64,000 nt of DNA from Niabella aurantiaca DSM 17617 (lineage in GTDB: Bacteria > Bacteroidota > Bacteroidia > Chitinophagales > Chitinophagaceae), in the NCBI RefSeq assembly GCF_000374125.1, contig NZ_KB893643.1:193645-257644 (forward strand), given 5' to 3'. The stretch's first letter is position 1. Each line of letters begins with the position of its first letter. Made by a program: the position numbers and the translations under genes. Shown piece after piece: positions 55,327-64,000 of this stretch. Under the pieces are notes generated by a model. That model saw only the letters and a program-made list of their open reading frames with translations. It had not been told where the DNA came from and did not search any database.

Positions 55327-58300
55327 ATGAACGTATTACGTGCTCATTGTTTGCTACTTTTTGTTTTGACTGCTGTCTGTGGATACAGCCAGTCATTTTA
55401 TTTCCGGCATTACGAGGTGGAAAACGGGCTGTCGCACAATTCGGTGATCGCCGCCTTGCAGGACCGGAACGGCTTTATGTGGTTTGGTACGCCGGATGGT
55501 CTCAACCGGTTCGACGGCTATGCTTTTAAAATATACCGGAGCGGCGGCGCGCACAGCCTGGCCAGCAACGCCATTTATTATCTTCATGAAGACAAGCGCG
55601 GTACCCTATGGGTGGGAACGGAAAAAGGGATCTATTCATTTAACGCAGCAGGCGAGAACTTTATGCGTTTGCCGGGCACGCGCGGCAAAACAGTACGGGC
55701 CATACAGGATGATGCCCGGGGCAACCTCTGGTTTTCCGAAGATACCGGGCTTTATAAATATCATTTCCCAACAAAAAAACTAACGTGCTACAGCAGCAAT
55801 GAAATACATCATGTATCCTCCATTCTCCGCGCCAAAAACGGAACTGTCTGGATCGGTTACGGCAACGGCCGCCTGGCGCGTTATAATGCCCTTACAGACC
55901 GCTTTGATCCGCAACCACCCATCCCCGCAGCGGAGCATTCCAACTCGATCGAAAAGATCTATGAAAGTGCGGATGGTGTATTGCTGATCGGCACTTCCCG
56001 GGAAGGATTAAAACAATTTAATCCCGTTACAAGCTCGTGGAACGATGCACAATTGGCAGCCCGGGGCAATAATGCTTTATTTATAAGAGGCATCCTTCAC
56101 GCCCGCAATGATGACTACTGGATCGCTACGGAATCCGGGCTTTACATTTATGACCTGAAAAAGAATACGGCAAAACATATTCAAAAGATCAGCAATCATC
56201 CTTATGCACTTTCCGACAACGCTGTCTATTCCCTGTGCAGGGATACCGAAGGCGGGATCTGGGTGGGCACCTATTTTGGCGGCATCAACTACTATCCCAA
56301 TACCATCCTTCATTTCGAAAAGGATTTTCCCGCGCCGGGAAAGCACTCCATTGCCGGGAACGTGATCCGGGAGATCACCGAAGACCGCCGGCACAATCTC
56401 TGGATCGGGACCGAGGATAAAGGGCTGATCAAGCTGAATGCCCGCACAAAACAGTTTGAGAACCTTATCGAGCGCGGGATGAAACCGGCCATTGCTTCTA
56501 CCAATATTCACGGCTTGCTGGCCGACGACCATTACCTTTACATTGGCACTTTTGAGCACGGGCTTTACATCATGGACCTGAACGGAGAAAAGATCGTGGC
56601 GCACTACGAAGCAGACGAAGATCAAAAAAATATCCGGAGCAACTATATCAATATCATCTATAAAACAAGCGCCGGGCCCATTGTGATCTGTACGGCAAAC
56701 GGACTGTTCCGGTACCATCCGCAAACAAAACGGTTCACGCGGTTCGCCGGGCTGCCTTCCCAGGCGTTCTATTCTGCAGTAATGGAAGATTCGCGGCATC
56801 GCCTCTGGCTGGGCACGCACACGGAAGGTGTATTCTATCTTGACCAGGATCAGCGGCTGATGCGGCTTTCCATTAATACCCATGGTACAGACCTGCTTCG
56901 GGAAAGCCGCATCCTGAACATCTTCGAAGATCAGCAGCAGCAGATATGGATCTGTACGGAAAACGGACTGTTTGTGACCAGCCCCGATAAAAAGACATTC
57001 CGCCTGTACAATACCAACAACGGCCTGCCGGGCAACATGGTATATGCCCTTCTGCAGGACTCGGGATCCAATATATGGGCCAGCACCTCCATGGGACTTG
57101 TCCGCATCGATCATCAAACCGGCGCCATCAAGGTGTTTAAAAAGACGGATGGGCTGATCAGCGAGCAATTCAACCACCGTTCTGCCTATAAAGACAAGGA
57201 CGGCTCTATGTACTTCGGAAGTGTAAAAGGGCTCATTAAGTTCGATCCCGATACTTATTACATAGATACCCACGCTCCTTCCATTTACTTTACCCGGCTG
57301 CAGATGTTCAACAAAAATATGGAACCGCAGACGCCGCAATCGCCACTGCACACATCGCTTTTGCATACCAAAAGTATCCGGCTCAGGCATGACCAGGCCA
57401 CATTTAGCTTTGACTTTGCCGCTCTTAGTTATACCTCGCCCGACAATCTGCAATACGCTTATAAGCTGGAAGGGCTGGACAAGAACTGGAATTTTATCGG
57501 CGCTGAAAAAAGGGTGCATTTTAATAACCTGGCCCCCGGAAGCTATGTTTTTAAGGTACGGTCAACCAACAGCAGCGGAATATGGGTGCCCAACGAAAAA
57601 TCCATCCTGCTGGAGATCAGCCCGCCGTTCTGGAAATCGCAGGGTGCCTATCTGATCTATTTTATCCTTGCAGCGCTATTGCTGCTGGGAACGCTGCAGT
57701 TCATCAGTAACCGGCAGCAGGAAAAACAACGGCGGCAAATGCAGCTGTTTTCACTAAACAAGGAAAAAGAGCTCAGCCAGGCCAAGATCGATTTCTTTAC
57801 CACCGTTGCGCACGAGATCCGCACACCGCTCACACTGATCAAAGCCCCTATGGATAAGCTGTTAAAAATGACGGACAAGATACCGGAAGCGGAAAAGGAA
57901 CTGACGGTCATGAACAGGAATACCGAACGGCTGTTGAGGCTTGCCAGCCAATTGCTAAACTTCCGGAGGATCGAGTCCGGTAATTACACCATTCATTTGG
58001 GTCCGGTAAATATAGCGGCGTTGGCGGAAACGACCTGGGAAAGCTTTCGCCCCGCGGCTGATCAAAAACAGATCAGCTACCGGTTTTACAAAAGCAGCGC
58101 AACGATGATCCTGCAGGCAGATGAAGATGCACTTATAAAAATATTGAGCAATCTCCTCGACAACGCCATTAAATACGGCCGCTCCCTGGTATGTTGCGAA
58201 GTGCAGATGAAAACCGATGCCGGAAAAGAAGCGGTGCTGATCACTGTAAAGAATGACGGCCGGATGATCTCCCCCGATGCCGGTGCCCGGATCTTTGAGC

Positions 58301-58461
58301 CTTTTTTCCGTTCAAAAGAGAACGGGAATATCCCCGGCGCAGGCATCGGTCTGCCTTTTGCACGGTCATTAGCCCTTCTGCACCGGGGCTCCCTTACCTA
58401 CCACGAGGAGGACCATATGAATGTGTTTACACTTATATTGCCGCTGGCCCCGGGATCATAA
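55327..58461 (+). CDS. Two-component sensor kinase with periplasmic propeller (HTCS-like, lacking receiver and AraC parts)
   Basis: Histidine kinase of 1044 residues. A signal peptide (LLFVLTAVCGYSQ) is followed by about 14 Reg_prop repeats forming two propellers (for example GFMWFGTPDGLNRFDGYAFK and LWVGTEKGIYSF) and a Y_Y_Y domain near 700-765. One helix lies at about 773-794. The HisKA domain has phospho-acceptor His829 (FFTTVAHEIRTPL) and the HATPase has LSNLLDNAIKYG and GAGIGLPFARSLALLH. The chain stops right after the ATPase domain, whereas typical HTCS proteins continue with a receiver and AraC domain. Those occur in a separate convergent gene at 58616. It probably senses an oligosaccharide from the adjacent PUL. 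Confidence 0.93.
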   Translation: MNVLRAHCLLLFVLTAVCGYSQSFYFRHYEVENGLSHNSVIAALQDRNGFMWFGTPDGLNRFDGYAFKIYRSGGAHSLASNAIYYLHEDKRGTLWVGTEKGIYSFNAAGENFMRLPGTRGKTVRAIQDDARGNLWFSEDTGLYKYHFPTKKLTCYSSNEIHHVSSILRAKNGTVWIGYGNGRLARYNALTDRFDPQPPIPAAEHSNSIEKIYESADGVLLIGTSREGLKQFNPVTSSWNDAQLAARGNNALFIRGILHARNDDYWIATESGLYIYDLKKNTAKHIQKISNHPYALSDNAVYSLCRDTEGGIWVGTYFGGINYYPNTILHFEKDFPAPGKHSIAGNVIREITEDRRHNLWIGTEDKGLIKLNARTKQFENLIERGMKPAIASTNIHGLLADDHYLYIGTFEHGLYIMDLNGEKIVAHYEADEDQKNIRSNYINIIYKTSAGPIVICTANGLFRYHPQTKRFTRFAGLPSQAFYSAVMEDSRHRLWLGTHTEGVFYLDQDQRLMRLSINTHGTDLLRESRILNIFEDQQQQIWICTENGLFVTSPDKKTFRLYNTNNGLPGNMVYALLQDSGSNIWASTSMGLVRIDHQTGAIKVFKKTDGLISEQFNHRSAYKDKDGSMYFGSVKGLIKFDPDTYYIDTHAPSIYFTRLQMFNKNMEPQTPQSPLHTSLLHTKSIRLRHDQATFSFDFAALSYTSPDNLQYAYKLEGLDKNWNFIGAEKRVHFNNLAPGSYVFKVRSTNSSGIWVPNEKSILLEISPPFWKSQGAYLIYFILAALLLLGTLQFISNRQQEKQRRQMQLFSLNKEKELSQAKIDFFTTVAHEIRTPLTLIKAPMDKLLKMTDKIPEAEKELTVMNRNTERLLRLASQLLNFRRIESGNYTIHLGPVNIAALAETTWESFRPAADQKQISYRFYKSSATMILQADEDALIKILSNLLDNAIKYGRSLVCCEVQMKTDAGKEAVLITVKNDGRMISPDAGARIFEPFFRSKENGNIPGAGIGLPFARSLALLHRGSLTYHEEDHMNVFTLILPLAPGS

Positions 58462-58615
58462 AACAGCGCCGGCATCAAAACTTTCTTAAATCCGGAACAG
58501 GGTGCAGGCAAAATGATCCGTGGCAATCAGTGAGGCCCGGCCGGGGTGCCGGAAGAAGGTCTGTGCCCTCAAACCGTTTGAGATGGAGTACATTTTTATA
58601 AAATTGATACCGGAA

Positions 58616-59434
58616 TTACTCGTCCTCCGGGTGCTTGTTGAATGCTGCCGTAACCTTATCGATATACGCAGTGGGACTGATCTTAAACTGCTTCAGAAAA
58701 TTTCGCTTAAACTGGCTGGGCGAATTGTACCCGACCAGCTCGGCCACTTCGTTGATCCGGAGATTTCCTTCATTGATAAGGATGGCCGCTTTTTTCAACC
58801 GGGTAAGGTTGATGATATCATGCGGTGCCAGGCCGGAAATGGATTTGATCTTTCTGTATAAAGTAGGGCGGCTCACGTTCATCAGCAGGGCCAGCTTTTC
58901 TACATCCAGACCGGCATCTTCAAGATTCCGGACAATATGCCCGTGCAGGTTTTCCAGAAAATCCTGGTCCATTTTTGAATGCGCCATGCTGTTGATATGC
59001 GCCAGTGGCGACCGGGCATAAAAATCTTTTAGCCGGGCCCGGTTTTCCAGGAGGTTCTCGATCTGCACATAGAGATGCTCCAATGAGAACGGCTTTTCAA
59101 TATAGGCATCCGCCCCGGTCTTTAACCCCTGTATCTTTGACTGGAGTGTGTCTTTTGCGGTCAGTAAAATCAACGGAATGTGATTAAATTCCAGGCTGGA
59201 ACGGATCTTTTCGCAGAATGCGAACCCGTCTATATGCGGCATCATAACGTCGCTCACGATCAGCTGAACAAATGCGGTATCCAGTACCCGGAGCGCTTCA
59301 GCCCCGTCATGCGCGGTAAGTACCGTATAGCGGCTTTTCAGATCACCGGCAAGATAGTCCAGGATCTCTTCGTTGTCATCAACCAGCAGCACTACCGGCT
59401 TTTGCTCCTTTTGGTCGGCGATCCATTCTTCCAT
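58616..59434 (-). CDS. Response regulator with AraC-type DNA-binding domain
   Basis: Regulator of 272 residues. The receiver (about 13-125) has the acidic pair in VVLLVDDNEE, phospho-acceptor Asp62 (LIVSDVMMP) and Lys114 (IEKPF). The AraC/XylS HTH domain covers about 165-265 (VEKLALLMNVSRPTLYRKI and INEVAELVGYNSPSQFKRNF). The ATG at 59434 is chosen: AAAGGA lies 7 bases before it, and the longer frame begins only at TTG 59476. This is the domain pair missing from the sensor kinase encoded convergently 154 bases away, so it is its likely partner. It lies downstream of the GH92 gene on the same strand. Confidence 0.9.
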   Translation of the reverse strand: MEEWIADQKEQKPVVLLVDDNEEILDYLAGDLKSRYTVLTAHDGAEALRVLDTAFVQLIVSDVMMPHIDGFAFCEKIRSSLEFNHIPLILLTAKDTLQSKIQGLKTGADAYIEKPFSLEHLYVQIENLLENRARLKDFYARSPLAHINSMAHSKMDQDFLENLHGHIVRNLEDAGLDVEKLALLMNVSRPTLYRKIKSISGLAPHDIINLTRLKKAAILINEGNLRINEVAELVGYNSPSQFKRNFLKQFKISPTAYIDKVTAAFNKHPEDE

Positions 59435-59635
59435 ATTAAATCCTTTGCCCTGATCGTTTTTGGTTGTTTTGAACAAGCCTGTAAATTACGAAAACCGCCG
59501 GATTCTTCCAAGTACGGGTTCCCGGGCCGTTTCCCGCTGTGGTAATGGCGCACCGATTTCGCAGATTTTCACAGAAGTCTGTGGCATTCTGTGGTTTCTG
59601 TGAGAACAATAACAACATAACACAAAGCCCGGAGT

Positions 59636-61921
59636 TTATGGTGACGCCAGGCTTACGGAAAAAGGCTGATCGCCCTGCTCCACTCCTCTTTTTTTATTGG
59701 GCGTTGCACTCATTTCAAAATAAAGATGCCCGCCTTTTACAATGTCCTGGTAGGTAATGAAGTTTTTGGAATATGCTTTTTGGTTAAGCTGCGCCTTGCT
59801 GATATATACATTTTTTTCCGAATTATTCCGCGCCTCAATGATGAATTGTTTACCGTTCTCCAATGTAATGGTCGCTTTTTTAAACAGCGGGCTCCCGATC
59901 ACGTATTCACAGGTACCGGGCGTAACGCTGTAAAGCCCCAGGGCGCTCAACACATACCAGGAAGACGTTTGCCCCTGGTCCTCATCCCCGGGATACCCGT
60001 TCTCCGACGCATTGTACAGCCGCTTCATTACCGTACGCACATGATACTGGGTCTTCCAGGGTTCGCCGGCATAGTTGTACAAATACGCCATATGCTGGAT
60101 GGGCTGATTGCCGTGCGCATACTGCCCCATGTCCGCCATTATCATCTCCGACATCTCATGGATCATGCCACCGTAAGTGCCCACTTTAACGGTACCGGGC
60201 ACCGAAAAGACCGAATCCAGCTTTTTGATGAATTGCCGGTCACCGCCCAGCAACCGCTTTAACCCGGCCACATCGTGAAACACCGACCATACCCAGTGCC
60301 AGGCATTGCCTTCAGTATAAGGGCCGCCCCATTCTGTGGGATCAAAATCCTTTACCCAGTTGCCATTGGCATCCTTTCCCAGCATGAACCCGCTTATGGG
60401 TTCAAACAGGTTCTTGTACTGGAACATCCGGGCGCCAAACTGCTCCATGTATTTTTTATTTCCGATCGCTTTTGCGAGCGCATAACCGCAAAAATCATCA
60501 TAGGCATATTCCAGCGTTTTTGCGGTAGCCTCCCGGTATTCGGGATACGGCACATAACCCAGGGTATTGTATTCTTTATAGCCATCCCTGCCATTGGCCG
60601 GCCCCCAGGGCCCTTTGTGGTTGGCTTCATGATCATATGCCTCCAGCGCTTTAACAGGATCAAAGGTCCGGATGCCCTTGGCCCAGGCATCGGCCAGCAA
60701 AGAAATGGCATGATTGCCGATCATGCTTCCCTGCTCATTGGGAAACGACCAGGAAGGCAGCCAGCCGCACTGTTCCCGGGCATCCAGCAACGCATGCATA
60801 TACCGGCCGTGCATGGCAGGATGCAGCAAGGCATTCAGGGGAAACTGCGCCCGGAACGTGTCCCAGAAACCGGTGTCTGTATAAAGATATCCTTCATGTA
60901 CCTTACCGTCGTAGGGACTGAAATAATAGGGATGCCCGTTCTTATCCAGCTCATAAAATTTCCGGGAGAACAGGCTGGCCCGGAAAAAACAGGAATAAAA
61001 TGTCGCTTTATCCGCTTCTGAATCGCCTTCGACAAGGATCTGCGACAAATGATCGTTCCAGATCTTTGCGGCCTTTTCTTTTGTTTGCTCCAATGTTGCG
61101 TCAGCGCCCAGCTCTCTTTCCAGGTTCAGCTCCGCCTGCTCCGGGCTGATATAGGAAGAGGCCACTTTCGCCTGTACTTTCACACCATCTGCAAACTGAA
61201 GATAAGCGCCCCTTCCTGCGCCTTCTGCCTTTAATGTGCCGGTGCTGATATCGTTGTTCCGGTTCTCCCAGGTGCCATAGCCGGTAAAGGGCTGATCAAA
61301 CCGGATCACAAAGAAATTCTTCCATCCCTTTTGAAATCCATGTCCATTGTTGACATAGCCGGTAATGCTGCGCGCTGCAGGATGTATCTCCACACCGCTC
61401 AGACCGGTATATCCATCCAGCACCAGGAAGCTTTTGTGTCCCCGGGGAAAGCTGAACCGCAGATGGGCCCCTCTTTCTGAAGGAGCGATTTCCACCGCAA
61501 TACCGTTCTCCATGGCAACTTTATAATAGTGCGGGCCTGCTACCTCTTTTTCATGCCGGAAAACCGTTGCCCGGTCCTGCTCATTTACCACCAGGTTATC
61601 GGCTACCGGCATGAGGGAAAAAACAGCATAATCGTTGGTCCAGGAGCTGCATTGATGCGCCTGCTGAAATCCGCGGATCGTATTTTTTGCATACTGATAC
61701 TTCCAGCCATCACCATTGCGCCCCGTCTGGGCCGTCCAGGTATGCATGCCAAAGGGCAATGCAACGGTAGGATAGGTATTGCCGCGGGTAAGCGCATGCG
61801 ATGAATTGGTTCCCTGCAGTGTGTTAACATACTGAACAAGCTGCCTGGATTGCGAAAAAACCGCACCGGGAATGATCCCGTATAATAAACCTGTAAAGAG
61901 AAGCCTTTTCCAGACAGTCAT
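59636..61921 (-). CDS. GH92 family exo-alpha-mannosidase
   Basis: Secreted calcium-dependent glycosidase of 761 residues. A signal peptide (LLFTGLLYGIIPGAVFSQ) precedes the N-terminal sandwich (YVNTLQGTNSSHALTRGNTYP, GWKYQYAKNTIRGFQQAHQC). The (alpha/alpha)6 barrel carries DTGFWDTFRAQFPLNALLHP, GGPYTEGNAWHWVWSVFHDV and YPGDEDQGQTSSWYVLSALG, the active-site stretch of GH92. These enzymes trim alpha-mannose from N-glycans, yeast mannan or related glycans. The gene lies 71 bases downstream of the GH127 gene and is probably co-transcribed with it. Confidence 0.93.
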   Translation of the reverse strand: MTVWKRLLFTGLLYGIIPGAVFSQSRQLVQYVNTLQGTNSSHALTRGNTYPTVALPFGMHTWTAQTGRNGDGWKYQYAKNTIRGFQQAHQCSSWTNDYAVFSLMPVADNLVVNEQDRATVFRHEKEVAGPHYYKVAMENGIAVEIAPSERGAHLRFSFPRGHKSFLVLDGYTGLSGVEIHPAARSITGYVNNGHGFQKGWKNFFVIRFDQPFTGYGTWENRNNDISTGTLKAEGAGRGAYLQFADGVKVQAKVASSYISPEQAELNLERELGADATLEQTKEKAAKIWNDHLSQILVEGDSEADKATFYSCFFRASLFSRKFYELDKNGHPYYFSPYDGKVHEGYLYTDTGFWDTFRAQFPLNALLHPAMHGRYMHALLDAREQCGWLPSWSFPNEQGSMIGNHAISLLADAWAKGIRTFDPVKALEAYDHEANHKGPWGPANGRDGYKEYNTLGYVPYPEYREATAKTLEYAYDDFCGYALAKAIGNKKYMEQFGARMFQYKNLFEPISGFMLGKDANGNWVKDFDPTEWGGPYTEGNAWHWVWSVFHDVAGLKRLLGGDRQFIKKLDSVFSVPGTVKVGTYGGMIHEMSEMIMADMGQYAHGNQPIQHMAYLYNYAGEPWKTQYHVRTVMKRLYNASENGYPGDEDQGQTSSWYVLSALGLYSVTPGTCEYVIGSPLFKKATITLENGKQFIIEARNNSEKNVYISKAQLNQKAYSKNFITYQDIVKGGHLYFEMSATPNKKRGVEQGDQPFSVSLASP

Positions 61922-61992
61922 TATAAAGCCAATTTAAAGGGCCGCCGGCCCGGGTGAAACACAATCTTTAGCAGTTGAAAATACAATTAAAA

Positions 61993-63990
61993 TCAATATA
62001 CCGGAAATTGTGCGATCCTCAGCTGTGTAGCGCCATAAGGCACCAGGGTAACCGGTTCTTCTTTATCCAGCAGCGAGCCGTAGGCCACACTGTATGGCAA
62101 TGGCCCGGCAGATTCATGATACAATTGCCAGTTAAGGAAGCGTTTTCCCCGGGCACGGATGGATATGGGCACGGTTGACAGGGTCCAGGGATCACCGCCC
62201 CCGGGGGACCGTTTTTCGACAACAAAACGCTCATTCAGCTGTGCCTCCGAAAGATTTGGCAACCCGTAATTCCAGGGGGTAACCGGGCGCAGCTCAAAAT
62301 AGGATGTTCCGTTGGCCACCGGGTCTTTTGTATTGATCACTTCCTTTTTCTCAGCCCCGATCTTCAACGCATAGGTAAGCGGCCCCCGCTCAATGGACAC
62401 GGAATTCTGCTGCCAGGTATTCTTTTTAATGCGCATGGGCAGTTCCAGGGTAACGGCATCTCCGTTTTTCCAGCTGCGCGCTATCTTTAAAACCGTATCG
62501 CCCTTTATATTCCCGTAATGGGTTCCGTTTATGCTCACAATGGCCGTATCACACCAGGCCGGTATGCGGAGGTAAAACGGGAACGGAAGCGCTTTCTTTG
62601 ATCCTGACTCCAGTGTAAAACGGATCCTTTCATCAAACGGGTATCCCGTCTGCTCTTTAATGGTGACCTCGGTGCCGTCCGCCACTTTCGCTGTTACCGC
62701 CGAAGGGGCATACACCAATGCAGCTAATCCTTTGTCTGCTGTAGCATACCAGAGATTCTGGGTAAATTTAGGCCAGCCCTGGTGCATATTGGAGGTACAG
62801 CAGGCGTAGCCGGTCAGCAACCCAAAGCAGATATCCGCACCGTCGTGGTCCACGCTGAAATTCCGCGCGTGCCGCGTTATCATTACCTGGTTGACCTGCT
62901 GGTAATACTGGCGGTTCATAAACTGCGCATCGATCTGGGCCGGCAGCGCATTAAAAGCGATCTTCTCCAGCCGGTCCGCATATTTTACATCACCGGTCAC
63001 GTTCAAAATGCTTTCAAGCGAAAACATCATCTCCACCGCCGTGCAGAGCTCCGATCCAAATACCGGGTCGTTGCCATGCAGCGCCTCATCTCCGCCAAAC
63101 AAGCCGTTTGCAAGACCATTGTATTTACGCAGGTCGTCAAATCCCTTATCCACTGCAGCCAAAAAGGATTGCTCCGGCTTCCGCTGGTAGTACACCACCG
63201 GTTCCTTGATCCCCTGCGCCAGGTTGACGCAATGAATGCTCCCCGGCTGTTTCAGGAGGCCGGTCTGTAAAAAGGCATGTGTATAATCAAATGTTTGCTT
63301 ATGGATCAGATCCGCAAGATCCAGCAGGAAGGCCTCTCCGGTAATATTATAGAGCCAAAGTACGACCATGAGGTTGTCCCCCGCCCGGTAGCGTGCCCAA
63401 AACGTCCAGTGGTCCAGCGGCTTTGCGGGAAGGGTCTTCAACTGGTACCGGAAATAACGGCTCATCAGGTGGATCACCCGCTTGTCGCCGGTTGCGGAAT
63501 AATATTGTTGCAGTACTTTCAGCATGACCATTTTGGGCCACCAGTCCCGGCTGTTGTTCCGCTGGATGCCGGGCTCGCCGGGATAATCTTTTGCAGGTCC
63601 GAAATAGCCATCCGGCTGCAGACTGTTCAGGGACCACTCTACCCAGGGCTTCACTTTTGCGATCAGCTCCTGGTCCCGCAGCAGGTATGCCAGCGGCAGC
63701 AGCCCGTCGATCCAGTAGGGTCCCCGCTCCCACTGATCCCCATCACCGCCCAGCCAGCCGTTGCGCTTCCCCATTACCAGCGGGTACAGTTGATCAAGCC
63801 TGCCCGTGGCCCCCTTCTTCTGGCGTACCAGCATCGCTTTCAGCCAGCCTTCGGGAGCTATGGCGCCGATCGGCAATTTCAGGAACTGAAGGGATTTTAA
63901 CGGGGCCCTGTTGTTCCGGTACAGACCGGCTTCCGTTGCGGGCGCCTGGGCCCTTGCCATACCGCCGGCCAGCAAAACAAGGCCAAGCAT
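61993..63990 (-). CDS. GH127-type beta-L-arabinofuranosidase (DUF1680), 5' end possibly outside window
   Basis: Exported enzyme of at least 665 residues. The visible N-terminus is part of a signal peptide (LGLVLLAGGMARAQAPA). The frame is open past the ATG at 63990 to the window edge, so the true start may lie upstream. The zinc-thiolate site of GH127 is present: Glu and Cys in GSELCTAVEMMFSL and the Cys pair in YACCTSNMHQGWPK, where the first Cys is the expected nucleophile. GH127 enzymes remove beta-L-arabinofuranose, for example from hydroxyproline-rich plant glycoproteins; the family has other specificities. It is the first visible gene of the GH127-GH92 pair. Confidence 0.88.
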   Translation of the reverse strand: MLGLVLLAGGMARAQAPATEAGLYRNNRAPLKSLQFLKLPIGAIAPEGWLKAMLVRQKKGATGRLDQLYPLVMGKRNGWLGGDGDQWERGPYWIDGLLPLAYLLRDQELIAKVKPWVEWSLNSLQPDGYFGPAKDYPGEPGIQRNNSRDWWPKMVMLKVLQQYYSATGDKRVIHLMSRYFRYQLKTLPAKPLDHWTFWARYRAGDNLMVVLWLYNITGEAFLLDLADLIHKQTFDYTHAFLQTGLLKQPGSIHCVNLAQGIKEPVVYYQRKPEQSFLAAVDKGFDDLRKYNGLANGLFGGDEALHGNDPVFGSELCTAVEMMFSLESILNVTGDVKYADRLEKIAFNALPAQIDAQFMNRQYYQQVNQVMITRHARNFSVDHDGADICFGLLTGYACCTSNMHQGWPKFTQNLWYATADKGLAALVYAPSAVTAKVADGTEVTIKEQTGYPFDERIRFTLESGSKKALPFPFYLRIPAWCDTAIVSINGTHYGNIKGDTVLKIARSWKNGDAVTLELPMRIKKNTWQQNSVSIERGPLTYALKIGAEKKEVINTKDPVANGTSYFELRPVTPWNYGLPNLSEAQLNERFVVEKRSPGGGDPWTLSTVPISIRARGKRFLNWQLYHESAGPLPYSVAYGSLLDKEEPVTLVPYGATQLRIAQFPVY

Positions 63991-64000
63991 ACCAACCGGA

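Noticed and set aside
56077-57519. 480-codon reading on the minus strand
   Set aside because: Antisense to the propeller repeats of the sensor kinase; no recognisable domain.
1-64000. tRNA, rRNA, CRISPR arrays, intact insertion sequences
   Set aside because: No cloverleaf, rRNA segment, regularly spaced direct-repeat array or transposase with terminal repeats was recognised on either strand by reading; a covariance or profile search was not possible.

Overview
The window is chromosomal DNA of a Bacteroidota bacterium, most likely a member of the Chitinophagaceae or a close relative. The evidence is a SusC/SusD polysaccharide-utilisation locus (PUL), a hybrid-type propeller sensor kinase, many signal-peptide glycoside hydrolases (GH20, GH92, GH127), HEAT/DUF1080 and Gfo/Idh/MocA pairs, TAnnTTTG-type -7 promoter elements, and almost no Shine-Dalgarno sequences. 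GC content looks close to 50 %. I see no rRNA, tRNA, intact insertion sequence, prophage or CRISPR array.

Layout. 1-800: terminator and a decayed DUF4143 ATPase gene. 824-4143: Gfo/Idh/MocA oxidoreductase overlapping an exopolysaccharide priming sugar transferase, then a convergent GNAT/FemAB-like gene. 4468-7563: an ECF42-type sigma cassette (AhpD-like protein, DGPF/YCII protein, sigma factor) and a quinone oxidoreductase. 7693-11821: DUF2268 protease, IspD and LepA. 12140-15354: decayed Rpn nuclease gene, myo-inositol oxygenase, a candidate SRP RNA and a sodium:solute symporter. 15524-18275: DUF4397 lipoprotein, then an ECF sigma factor with a partner that appears to span both membranes. 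18358-25778: NAD(P)HX repair enzyme, membrane pyrophosphatase, DUF486 protein, CutC, glycosylasparaginase and an NTF2-like protein. 25921-29546: GH20 hexosaminidase and a NagB/PIG-L fusion, a GlcNAc-processing pair. 29953-36060: Tat-exported MocA oxidoreductase, a HEAT + double DUF1080 protein, and another MocA enzyme, which together resemble a 3-keto-sugar pathway. 36245-41283: ALDH7-type dehydrogenase, subtilase and signal peptidase I. 41509-46779: FAD oxidoreductase, DUF4091 protein and sulfatase. 47115-64000: a PUL (TIG/NHL lipoprotein, SusC, SusD, DUF1735/DUF4973-type lipoprotein), a divergent propeller sensor kinase, a separate convergent receiver-AraC regulator, GH92 and GH127.

How the genes work together. 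The right-hand third looks like a glycan-foraging region. A periplasmic sensor kinase and its probable detached response regulator flank and probably control a SusCD import operon and two exo-glycosidases. A sulfatase and a DUF4091 protein nearby could remove sulfate or other decorations. GH20 and NagB/PIG-L would process released N-acetylglucosamine. The MocA/DUF1080 pair would oxidise sugars at C3 and cleave the keto-glycosides. The most notable regulatory item is the ECF sigma/dual-membrane protein pair at 16.3-18.3 kb. The most notable architectural items are the split, convergently arranged PUL two-component system and the D-to-N change in the NagB active-site motif of the fusion protein.

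All calls come from reading the sequence. No database search was run, so domain limits are approximate.
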